The translations under genes were made by a program, and so were the position numbers. This document shows positions 18,381-25,965 of a stretch of DNA of 64,000 bases, piece by piece (position 1 is the first letter of the stretch; each line of letters starts with the position of its first letter). The notes below the pieces were generated by a model. It did no database searches. It was not told the origin of the DNA and saw only the letters and a list, made by a program, of their open reading frames with translations. This DNA comes from Streptomyces orinoci (GTDB taxonomy: Bacteria > Actinomycetota > Actinomycetes > Streptomycetales > Streptomycetaceae): assembly GCF_003121295.1 (NCBI RefSeq), contig NZ_PHNC01000035.1, positions 124,001 to 188,000 on the forward strand. Direction: 5' to 3'.

Positions 18381-19265
18381 TCAGTGCTCGCGCGGCGCGG
18401 GCACCACCCGCTCGACCTCCGGGTGGGACACGAGGAGTTGACGCATCGCGGCCTCCGCGCCGGCGGCGTCCCCGGCGCCCACGGCGTCCACGATGCGCAG
18501 GTGGTGACCCACCCCGGCCTCGGTGGGCCGGTCACAGCCCCCGGTGGCGGCGCCGGAGACGTGCAGGGCGGCGGAGACGATGCCGGAGAGGTGCTCCAGC
18601 ATGCGGTTTCCCGCCACCTGAAGCAGCAGGGTGTGGAACTCGGTGTCGGCCCGGGAGAAGGTGAGCGAGTCACCCTGGGCGAGGGCGTGCCCCATGATCT
18701 CGGCCATGTCGGCCAGGCGCTGCTGGACCTCCTCGCGGCCGTGGCCGGCGGCCAGCCGGGCGGCCAGCGGCTCGATGATCCAGCGCAGTTCGCACAGCTC
18801 GCGTCGCTGGTCGTCACGCTGGGGACCGAAGGCCCGCCACTCGATGATGTCGGGGTCGAGGAGGTTCCAGTCGCTGACCGGACGGACTCGGGTGCCGACG
18901 TTCGGCCGGGCGCTGACCAGGCCCTTGGCCTCGAGGACGCGCAGGGATTCGCGGACGACGGTGCGGGAGACTTCGAAGCGCTGGCCGATCTCCTCGGGGA
19001 CCAGCGGGCGGTCGGCGCCCAGATCGCCGGAGACGATCATCTGCCCCAGCTGCTGCACGAGTTGGCCGTGCAGGCCCCGGCCGCGGCTTCCGGCGGCGCG
19101 GCGCCCGGCCCGGCCCAGCTCGGCCTCGCCTTCCCAGGCGGTTACGGAGCCGCGGTCCACCCCGGTGGCATCCGCATAGGGGTAACGGTCAAGCTCGCCC
19201 GGGCCCGAAAGGCCGGAGTCGGCGGGGCGAGCCGCGGTCATCATGGTGTGCGCAAGGGTACTCAC
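18381..19265 (-). CDS. whiH: WhiH sporulation regulator (GntR/FadR family)
   Basis: FadR-subfamily transcription factor, 294 residues. An N-terminal extension of about 60 residues precedes the winged helix (HGQLVQQLGQMIVSGDLGA, then EEIGQRFEVSRTVVRESLRV), followed by a C-terminal FCD ligand-binding domain with helices and metal/ligand-site residues (RADTEFHTLLL, GHHLRIVDAV). I recognise it as WhiH from sequence memory (STLAHTMMTAARPADSG opening) and from its place beside hrdB. In Streptomyces WhiH acts in aerial hyphae to allow sporulation septation, and whiH transcription depends on sigma WhiG. GTG 19265 matches that opening; AAGGAAG lies close upstream. Confidence 0.88.
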   Translation of the reverse strand: MSTLAHTMMTAARPADSGLSGPGELDRYPYADATGVDRGSVTAWEGEAELGRAGRRAAGSRGRGLHGQLVQQLGQMIVSGDLGADRPLVPEEIGQRFEVSRTVVRESLRVLEAKGLVSARPNVGTRVRPVSDWNLLDPDIIEWRAFGPQRDDQRRELCELRWIIEPLAARLAAGHGREEVQQRLADMAEIMGHALAQGDSLTFSRADTEFHTLLLQVAGNRMLEHLSGIVSAALHVSGAATGGCDRPTEAGVGHHLRIVDAVGAGDAAGAEAAMRQLLVSHPEVERVVPAPREH

Positions 19266-19559
19266 GCTTCCTTTGTCGGCGACGGGTGGAAGCGCCTTGA
19301 GGTCTTTGGTGAAAAGCACACGAAAGGGTGATCGCCCATTACCTCACAATTGACGCCCAAACGGACACATGGGGGCACGCTCCGGGGTGGCTCGAATACG
19401 GAGAGCAACCAAGGTGGCGGCGGTGAACCGGGCAGCCGGGGACGCCGGCCGGATATCCACTGATCTTGAGCGGCATCCCTTGGGCTCCTTCCTTCTCTCT
19501 GTTCACGCTGCGTTGACCGGTCGTGGCCGGCTCCCGGGTCCGGCCCAATAGCACAGCTC

Positions 19560-21272
19560 TCAGCGTGGGCGGCCCCTGAGGACCGTGAGCACATAGGCCC
19601 CGAGCAGCCCGGTGAGTGCCAACACCAGGGCCCAGCCGATGGGTTGGGACAGCAGCCGCAGCGCGGCCGAGAGGCCCTGGTCCAGCCCGGCGGGCCACTG
19701 CAGCAGGACCGTGGAGCGCAGCCGCTCCGGGAGGCCGATCAGGGACCGGGCCGCGGGCCGGGCGAAGAGCGCGCCGAGCAGCGGCACCGCCAGGGTGGGC
19801 ACCGCGAGCACCGAGAGCAGCCCCAGGACGGTGGAACGGAACAGCCCCGCGGCGGACAGACCGGCCCAGGCGCAGCCCAGGTTGAGGGCGATCCAGCCGG
19901 TGAGCGCCACGGCGGGGGCGCCGGGCAGCGCGATGGCGGAGTTCCCGAACAGCAGCCAGCCCGCCAGGGCGTCGAGGGCGACCGTGACCAGGGCGAGCAG
20001 GACCGCCGCGGTACCGGTGACGACGATCTTGGCGCCGAGCAGCGCCAGGCGGCGGCCGGCGGTACCGCCGTCAGGAGCGAGGGCCGGGTAGCGGAACTCC
20101 TGGCCGAAGGCCAGCGCCCCGAGCAGACCCGCCCCGAAAGCGGCGGGGGGCAGCGGCAGCCGGGCGGGCCAGGCCGTCAGGATGCCGGTGGGCGGGGCGC
20201 CGAAGCGGGCCAGCGGCACGGCGGTGAGCAGGGAAGCCGCGAGGGTGGCGGTGATCACCAGCCAGGGCGTCCGCACCCCGGCGGTCCGGCGCACTTCGTA
20301 CAGCAGCGGCCACACCGGGTTGGGCATGGCCAGGGGTGAGTGCACCTCGCCCTGGGGCGCGGGGGGCGGGGGCTCGGGGGGCTCGCCGGGGGCCGGGCCG
20401 CTGTCGCCGGTCTCCTCCGTCAGCCGGTGCACCAGGATGCCGTGCCGGAAGGCGGCCTCCCCCACGGCGGCGCAGCTGCTGCCGTAGATGAAGAGCCGGC
20501 TGCCGCCGTCCTGGACCACCTCCGCGGGCGGCGCGTCCGGAGCCGGAGGCTCCTGGGACAGGAGGTGGGCGAGGCGGCCGGCGTAGGGGGACTGGACCAC
20601 AATCCGGGGCCGCATCCGGGCGGCGGTGAAGTCGGTGGCGCTCTGGTCGGCGAGGAGGCGGCCCTGGCCGATGGTGACCACCCGGTCGGCGATGCGCGCC
20701 GCCTCCTTGGGTGCCCGGGAGGTGGTCAGGACGGTCCCGCCATGGGCCGCGAAGCCGCGCAGCAGGCCGTACAGCCAGGAGGTCTCCCGGGGCGACAGCT
20801 CATGGGCGGGCTCGTCGAGCACCAGGGTGTGCGGGTCGCCGAGCAGGGCCGCGGCCATCCCCAGCCGGCGGTCCATCCCCCGCGAGAAGTCCCCCAGGCG
20901 CTGCTCGGCCAGCCCGGCGAGGCCGACGACCTCCAGCACCTCGTCCACCCGCTTCAACGGCACTCCGGCGGCCGCGGCGAGCATGCGCAGGTGGTTGCGG
21001 GCGGTACGGGCGGGGTGGCCGGGTACGTCGCCGAGGAGGACGCCGATCTCGCGGGCCGGGTGCTGGATGCGGTCCAGGGGACGGCCCCGGAAGAGGGCGA
21101 CGCCGCGTCCGGGGTCGCGGCGCAGCAGCAGGCGCAGGGCGCTGGTCTTGCCCGCCCCGGGCTCACCCAGCAGCACGGTGATGCGTCCGGGGCGGGCTTC
21201 GAAGGTGAGGTCGGCGACGGCGAGGGGCTGGTTCCGGCGGGGAGCGCTGGTCAGTCCGATGGCCTGGATCAT
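19560..21272 (-). CDS. ABC transporter ATPase-permease fusion
   Basis: 570 residues. N-terminal ATPase (about 1-215): Walker A GEPGAGKTS, Walker B TLVLDEPAHELS. The signature loop is degenerate (FSRGMDRRLGMA, not LSGGQ), as in drug/antibiotic-type exporters. A central region with a proline-rich linker (about 300-325) leads to a C-terminal membrane domain with about six helices from residue 340. I start at ATG 21272 (MIQAIGLTSAP), just before the ATPase fold; the frame is open upstream. This arrangement sits beside whiH in Streptomyces. Its substrate is unknown; export is inferred from the lack of a binding protein. Confidence 0.8.
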   Translation of the reverse strand: MIQAIGLTSAPRRNQPLAVADLTFEARPGRITVLLGEPGAGKTSALRLLLRRDPGRGVALFRGRPLDRIQHPAREIGVLLGDVPGHPARTARNHLRMLAAAAGVPLKRVDEVLEVVGLAGLAEQRLGDFSRGMDRRLGMAAALLGDPHTLVLDEPAHELSPRETSWLYGLLRGFAAHGGTVLTTSRAPKEAARIADRVVTIGQGRLLADQSATDFTAARMRPRIVVQSPYAGRLAHLLSQEPPAPDAPPAEVVQDGGSRLFIYGSSCAAVGEAAFRHGILVHRLTEETGDSGPAPGEPPEPPPPAPQGEVHSPLAMPNPVWPLLYEVRRTAGVRTPWLVITATLAASLLTAVPLARFGAPPTGILTAWPARLPLPPAAFGAGLLGALAFGQEFRYPALAPDGGTAGRRLALLGAKIVVTGTAAVLLALVTVALDALAGWLLFGNSAIALPGAPAVALTGWIALNLGCAWAGLSAAGLFRSTVLGLLSVLAVPTLAVPLLGALFARPAARSLIGLPERLRSTVLLQWPAGLDQGLSAALRLLSQPIGWALVLALTGLLGAYVLTVLRGRPR

Positions 21273-21451
21273 GGGTTCACTCGCGGGACGTGAGACGGCC
21301 CTGCGCTTGGGCGTCGGCGGGCGGATGCGGGGCGTTTCGCGCAGCACCGTAACCCGATATGTCCTATTTGCTGCGGAGCGCAGCCGCTTCCGGCCCGTGT
21401 CACCTCCGGTCGGCGGACCGCTACTCCGCCGACCGGCCCCGGCGGCTCGCC

Positions 21452-22198
21452 TCAGGCCTCCGGGCGGAGCATGGGCGGGTTGAGGAGGGTGGCGCCACCG
21501 GCCCGGAAGAGCTGTGCCGGACGGCCGCCCTGACGCGTGGTGGTGCCTCCGGTGGGCACCAGGAAGCCCGGGGTGCCGGTGACCTTGCGGTGGAAGTTGC
21601 GCGGGTCCAGGGCGACCCCCCAGACGGCTTCGTAGACCCGGCGCAGCTCGCCGACGGTGAACTCCTGGGGGCAGAAGGCGGTGGCGAGCGAGGAGTACTC
21701 GATCTTGGAGCGGGCGCGCTCCACTCCGTCGGCGAGGATGCGGGCGTGGTCGAAGGCGAGCGGGGCGGTGTGCTCGCCCTCCCGTTCGTCGAGCAGCTCG
21801 TTCACCGGGGCCCAGCGGACGCTGTGCGCGTCGCCGCCGGCCCGCGGGGCGGGCAGGTCGGGGGCCAGGGCGAGGTGCGCCACGCTCACCACCCGCATCC
21901 GGGGATCGCGCTTGGGATCACCGTAGGTGGCGAGCTGTTCCAGGTGGGCGGCGTTGGCCGGCGCCGGGCCGGTCTGGTCCTGGACGTGCAGTCCGGTCTC
22001 CTCGGCCAGCTCCCGGGCCGCCGCGGTGGCCAGGTCCTCGTCCCCTCGCACAAAACCGCCGGGCAGCGCCCACCGGCCTTGGAAGGGGGGCTCACCGCGG
22101 CGCACGGCCAGCGCGCACAGCGCATGACGGCGCACGGTGAGCACGACCAGGTCGACGGTGACGGCGAAGGGCGGGAAGGCCGACGGGTCGTAGGGCAT
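21452..22198 (-). CDS. NrtR-like Nudix-domain transcriptional regulator
   Basis: 248 residues. The N-terminal Nudix domain has the box GGFVRGDEDLATAAARELAE followed by ETGL; the C-terminal domain resembles the NrtR winged helix (FTVGELRRVYEAVWG then NFHRKV). This fusion is typical of NrtR, which senses ADP-ribose-type metabolites and represses NAD-related genes; in many actinobacteria the Nudix part is an active hydrolase instead. ATG 22198 begins the conserved MPYDPSAFPPFAVTVDLVV. A palindrome directly upstream suggests autoregulation. Confidence 0.8.
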   Translation of the reverse strand: MPYDPSAFPPFAVTVDLVVLTVRRHALCALAVRRGEPPFQGRWALPGGFVRGDEDLATAAARELAEETGLHVQDQTGPAPANAAHLEQLATYGDPKRDPRMRVVSVAHLALAPDLPAPRAGGDAHSVRWAPVNELLDEREGEHTAPLAFDHARILADGVERARSKIEYSSLATAFCPQEFTVGELRRVYEAVWGVALDPRNFHRKVTGTPGFLVPTGGTTTRQGGRPAQLFRAGGATLLNPPMLRPEA

Positions 22199-22211
22199 GA
22201 CGCGATCATAG

Positions 22212-22226
22212 TCGTCTGCCTGACGA
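22212..22226. promoter_or_regulatory. Candidate NrtR-type operator
   Basis: TCGTC-TGCCT-GACGA, a perfect 5-bp inverted repeat 14 bases upstream of the Nudix regulator start. Position and symmetry suit autoregulation by the encoded protein. The motif is not matched to any documented consensus here. Confidence 0.4.
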
Positions 22227-22297
22227 TAAACAGGCTCTTGACCACGGACGATCCCCATAACCGGCGGACCGGCGCACTGCTCGGCGCGCACTGTCTC

Positions 22298-24337
22298 TCA
22301 CACCCCCAATTGCAGGCCGTCGGCGGCCTCCTCGACCATGCCCAGCCCCAGCCTGCTGACCCGCACCGAGAACGGCTGCTCGGCGACGCGCAGGCCGGTG
22401 AACCGCAACGCGCCCAGCGGAGCGCTGCGCGGGGGGCGGACGGTCACGCTGCGCGCCGGTACATCCGGCCGTACGCCGGCGAAGGCGACCAGCGCCTGGA
22501 CCGCGCCGGCCGCGGCTACGGCGGCGGGGCGGCAGGCCGCCGGGTGGGGCAGCGGAAGGCTGCCGGTGCTGCGCTGCTCGCCCGCGTACATCTCCGGCAG
22601 CCGGTGGCCGAAGGCCTTGGCGGCGTCCAGCATTCCCCTGGCCAGAGCACCCGCCTCCGCCTCGTAACCGGCGGCGGCCAGGCCCGCCACGGCCACGGCG
22701 GTCTCATGCACCCGCACCGCGCCGCCTCGGTGGCCGAAGGGGTTGTATCCCGGCTCTTTGGCACCGAGGCTGCGCAGGCCCCAGCCGCAGTCCAGGGCCG
22801 GGCCGCCGAGGAGCCTGGCCAGCTGTTCGGTCTGCACCTTGTCCAGCAGCCCGGGGGCATGGGCACCGGCGCCGAGCAGTCCGGTGTCCAGCAGGTGAGC
22901 GGCGGTGCTGCCCAGGTGCGGTATGCGGCGGCCGTCGGGGGTCAGCGCCGCCAGCGGCCGTCCGCCGGAGCGGTCCTCGGCCCAGAAGTCCGCCCGGAAC
23001 CGGTGGCGGAGGGCGGCCGCCCACTCCCGCCACTCCTCGGCACCGGGCCGTCCACAGGCCGCCAGGAGGTCGGCACCCAGCAGCGCGGCGCGATGGGCGT
23101 GTGCCTGCACCTCACAGCGATAGGGGCCGCCCGGGAAGGGGTCGGCGAGATAGCCGCGGCGTCCGACGGCCGCCCGCAGCCAGCCAAGACAGCGTTCGGC
23201 GGCGGGCAGGAGGGCCTGTGTCTCCTGCTCGGGCAGGCCCCACCGCCTCGCCTCGGCCAGCACCACCGGAAACAGCAGGGTGGCCTCCACGCCCGTGCAG
23301 CCGGGCGGCAGGTGCGGGCCGGACCGGCGCAGTGCGCCGGGGATGCGGCCGTGGTCGGGGCCGGGCCCGGACACCTGGGCGCGGGCCAGGGCACGCAAGG
23401 TGCCTCCCGCCAGCCGGACGCCCAGCGGGAGGGTCATCCGGGCCGTCCACAGGGCCTCGGCGGGCGCGGGGCGGCCGCACCGCCAGGGCACCCCGGCGGC
23501 GGCCAGGAGTTCCTGGTTTCCGGTGTCCCTGACCAGCAGCGAGCGCAGATCGTCCAGGCCGGTCGCCAGCAGCGCCGCCACCCCTGGATCGTCCCCTTCG
23601 GCCCGTACCTCGTCCCACAGGGTGCCGGAGCGGCCGCGGGCGGCGGGCTCCGGCGGCCGGGGGCGGCCCGGGGCCTCCGGCCGTACGCGCAGCTCGATGG
23701 TCCGGGAGCCGCCGGGCGGCAGCCGTATCTCCCAGCAGAGCAGCCCGGCCGAGGCCAGGACGTCCTCCGCCGGGGGGTCCGCGGTGAGCACCGCGTGCAG
23801 CCCGGGGGCCGGCCAGCGCAGGCCGGAGCCGTGCACCGCGGCCGGGATCTCCGGGCCCGGCCGCCCGGCCGCCACCGCGCCCAGTTCCGCCAGATCGGTG
23901 CCCAGGGCGACCTCGACCGGCAGCCGCAGTTCACGGACGGCGGCGTTGTGCACGGTGATCCGCTCGACGCCCTCCGCATCGCGCAGCCGCTCCACGGTGA
24001 CCACCGGGTCGGGTCCCTCCTCGGTGGGGATGCGCACGGTGCCCATGAACCGTGCCCGGGCCGCGTCCAGCAGCCGCCCCTGCACCGGGACCGGTTCGGC
24101 CTCCGCCACCCGCACCCGGCACCGGGCCAGCAGCCGCCGCCCGTCGCGGTAGAAACCGTCGAGCCCCTGCCCGGTGAGCTGTCCGTGTTCGGCGGAGACC
24201 GCCAGGGCGGGCAGCGCCACACAGACCAGCGCCTGGTGCACCGGCTGCGGCCCGGGCGCCCGGACGGGCCCGGCCCCGGCGGCCCGGGGGGCCGGCGGGC
24301 GGAGCACCGGACGGGGCTGGGCTGCGGTGTCACGCAC
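22298..24337 (-). CDS. Glycogen-debranching-enzyme-like protein
   Basis: 679 residues. The N-terminal beta-rich GDE_N_bis-type domain (AVSAEHGQLTGQGLDGFYRD, RRLLARCRV) is followed by a helical (alpha/alpha) glycosidase-like domain with GVEATLLFPVVLAEARRWG, YLADPFPGGPYRCEVQAHAH and YNPFGHRGGAVRVHETA. These resemble amylo-alpha-1,6-glucosidase-family proteins of actinobacteria acting on trehalose or glycogen-type glycans. GTG 24337 is preferred because AGGGAG lies 7 bases upstream; an upstream frame opens 60 bases earlier. I could not assign catalytic acids with confidence, so activity is unproven. Confidence 0.72.
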   Translation of the reverse strand: MRDTAAQPRPVLRPPAPRAAGAGPVRAPGPQPVHQALVCVALPALAVSAEHGQLTGQGLDGFYRDGRRLLARCRVRVAEAEPVPVQGRLLDAARARFMGTVRIPTEEGPDPVVTVERLRDAEGVERITVHNAAVRELRLPVEVALGTDLAELGAVAAGRPGPEIPAAVHGSGLRWPAPGLHAVLTADPPAEDVLASAGLLCWEIRLPPGGSRTIELRVRPEAPGRPRPPEPAARGRSGTLWDEVRAEGDDPGVAALLATGLDDLRSLLVRDTGNQELLAAAGVPWRCGRPAPAEALWTARMTLPLGVRLAGGTLRALARAQVSGPGPDHGRIPGALRRSGPHLPPGCTGVEATLLFPVVLAEARRWGLPEQETQALLPAAERCLGWLRAAVGRRGYLADPFPGGPYRCEVQAHAHRAALLGADLLAACGRPGAEEWREWAAALRHRFRADFWAEDRSGGRPLAALTPDGRRIPHLGSTAAHLLDTGLLGAGAHAPGLLDKVQTEQLARLLGGPALDCGWGLRSLGAKEPGYNPFGHRGGAVRVHETAVAVAGLAAAGYEAEAGALARGMLDAAKAFGHRLPEMYAGEQRSTGSLPLPHPAACRPAAVAAAGAVQALVAFAGVRPDVPARSVTVRPPRSAPLGALRFTGLRVAEQPFSVRVSRLGLGMVEEAADGLQLGV

Positions 24338-24453
24338 TTCTCTGCGCTCCCTGCGGACAGCTGGAACAGGACGGTCGATCGCGGCCGAGGGGGCCACTCA
24401 GGTGAACGGCGGCGGCCCGGCCGAGGTCACGCCGACCGGGCGCGCGCCCCGGA

Positions 24454-25845
24454 TCAGCGCCGGTCACGCAACCCCCGCCGGCCGGTGTGCCGCCTCGAAC
24501 GCGGCTTTCCGGCAGGCCGGTTGACGGCTTCCGGAGCGGTGGGACCACCTGGCGCTCCGCCCTTCGCGCGCCGGGCCGCCGGCTTCGGGGGCAGCGGCGC
24601 CGGCGGCGTGTGCCCGGCGGTGCCCTCGGCCGGCGGCCCGCCCGCCGTGCCGGAAGTGCCGGAAGTGCCGGGTGAACCGGCGGGCCCGGCCCGGCCCGGA
24701 CGGTCCCGGCGCAGGCAGCGCCGCAGGCGCTCGGGATCCATGCCCTCGTTGCACGCCTGGTGCAGGAGGCGGGCGAAGAGATAGTGCGGGTCGGCGCTCA
24801 GCGCCAGCCCCAGGGCGACCCTGGCCTCGGCGATGCCGCCGGTGGACCAGGCGACCCAGCCGGCCAGGGCCAGCGGGGCGGCGGCGTGTTCGGTGTACGG
24901 CGGGACGCAGCGCCGGGCCAGTGCCCGCCACAGGCGCAGTACGGCGCCCGCCCGCGGCCCCTCCATCCAGGCCGCGGCGTCGTCCCGGGTGGCGCGGTCC
25001 TGCAGGCCGGTCAGGATGGCCGCCGCCTCCGCGTCGGTGACCAGCCCGTCGTCCCGGGCGTCCTGATCGGCCGGGCCGGCCGCCGCCGGGGCCTGGTGCA
25101 GCCGCCGGACCAGCTGATCCGCCAGTTCGAGCGTTTCCCGCCGCACGGTGTCGGCGCCCGGGCCGCTCAGGATGCGCGGGACCAGCTCGGCGGAGGCCGT
25201 GTCGAGCGCCCGCCGCTGGGCCTCGGCCCGGCCGCCGCCGGGCGGTGCGAACCGGGCTTCCAGCTGGCGCAGCGATCCCACGACCTGGACTCCGGCGTAG
25301 GCGGCCGCCGCGGCCATCACCGAGGTGCCCGGGATGGCCAGCGGCGTGCCTTCCGGGGGACAGCAGCGGGCGTCCGAGCAGCAGTAGGACCAGAAGCGGC
25401 CGCCGGAGACGCACAGCGCCTCGAAGACCGGGACGTCCAGCCCGCCGCAGGCCAGCCGCAGGGCCTGGGCCAGGGGGCGCAGGGCCTCCATCACCTCGCG
25501 GCCGGTCCCGTCCGCCGCGGGGTCCCGGCACAGATACAGGACGACGCCGTCGGGCCGGGTGCCTCGCCTGGTGCAGCCGGCGACCAGGGTCTCGGCGAGC
25601 TGTTCGCCCAGCGACGGCCATTCCTCGGGGTCGGCGGGGATGCCGGTGCGCAGGCGGCCGCCGAAGCGCCCGCGGTCACCGTGCAGAGCGATCATGACGA
25701 TCGAGTCATCGGGGTGGTACCCCAGCAAGTAGGGCAGGGCATCGGCCAGTTCGGCCGGGCTGCGCAGGGTGACATGACTTCCGTCGGCCGCTTCCCGGCC
25801 GGAGGACGGGTGGGACGGACGGGCGGGTTCCTCGTGATTGACCAT
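24454..25845 (-). CDS. DUF4192 family protein
   Basis: 463 residues. The family opening is clear: LRSPAELADALPYLLGYHPD then DSIVMIALHGDRGRFGGRLR. The first about 350 residues are the DUF4192 domain, including FWSYCCSDARCCPPEGTPL with clustered cysteines. The last about 90 residues are low-complexity (Gly/Pro/Thr, then Arg-rich). Divergent from the recQ-like gene, with 120 bases between the starts. Function is unknown; it is widespread in actinobacteria. Confidence 0.82.
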   Translation of the reverse strand: MVNHEEPARPSHPSSGREAADGSHVTLRSPAELADALPYLLGYHPDDSIVMIALHGDRGRFGGRLRTGIPADPEEWPSLGEQLAETLVAGCTRRGTRPDGVVLYLCRDPAADGTGREVMEALRPLAQALRLACGGLDVPVFEALCVSGGRFWSYCCSDARCCPPEGTPLAIPGTSVMAAAAAYAGVQVVGSLRQLEARFAPPGGGRAEAQRRALDTASAELVPRILSGPGADTVRRETLELADQLVRRLHQAPAAAGPADQDARDDGLVTDAEAAAILTGLQDRATRDDAAAWMEGPRAGAVLRLWRALARRCVPPYTEHAAAPLALAGWVAWSTGGIAEARVALGLALSADPHYLFARLLHQACNEGMDPERLRRCLRRDRPGRAGPAGSPGTSGTSGTAGGPPAEGTAGHTPPAPLPPKPAARRAKGGAPGGPTAPEAVNRPAGKPRSRRHTGRRGLRDRR

Positions 25846-25902
25846 GGCCCGAGAGTCCCGCGGCTCCGGCCGGCTCCGCCAGCCCTGTGGATACGCCGCA
25901 TA

Positions 25903-25926
25903 TTGTCCTACCGGGATTGTGGACAA
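25903..25926. promoter_or_regulatory. Inverted repeat between DUF4192 and recQ-like genes
   Basis: TTGTCC and GGACAA, perfect 6-bp inverted repeats separated by 12 bases, in the 120-base divergent promoter region. It could be an operator shared by both genes; no consensus is known to me. Confidence 0.3.
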
Positions 25927-25965
25927 CGTTCGCGCCTTGTCAGTGGTCTCGTGTTGCATGGGGGC

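Noticed and set aside
19329-19353. WhiG-type promoter for whiH (TCAA, 13 bases, GGCGATCA on the minus strand)
   Set aside because: The motif is partial and the spacer shorter than the WhiG consensus I remember; not strong enough to call.
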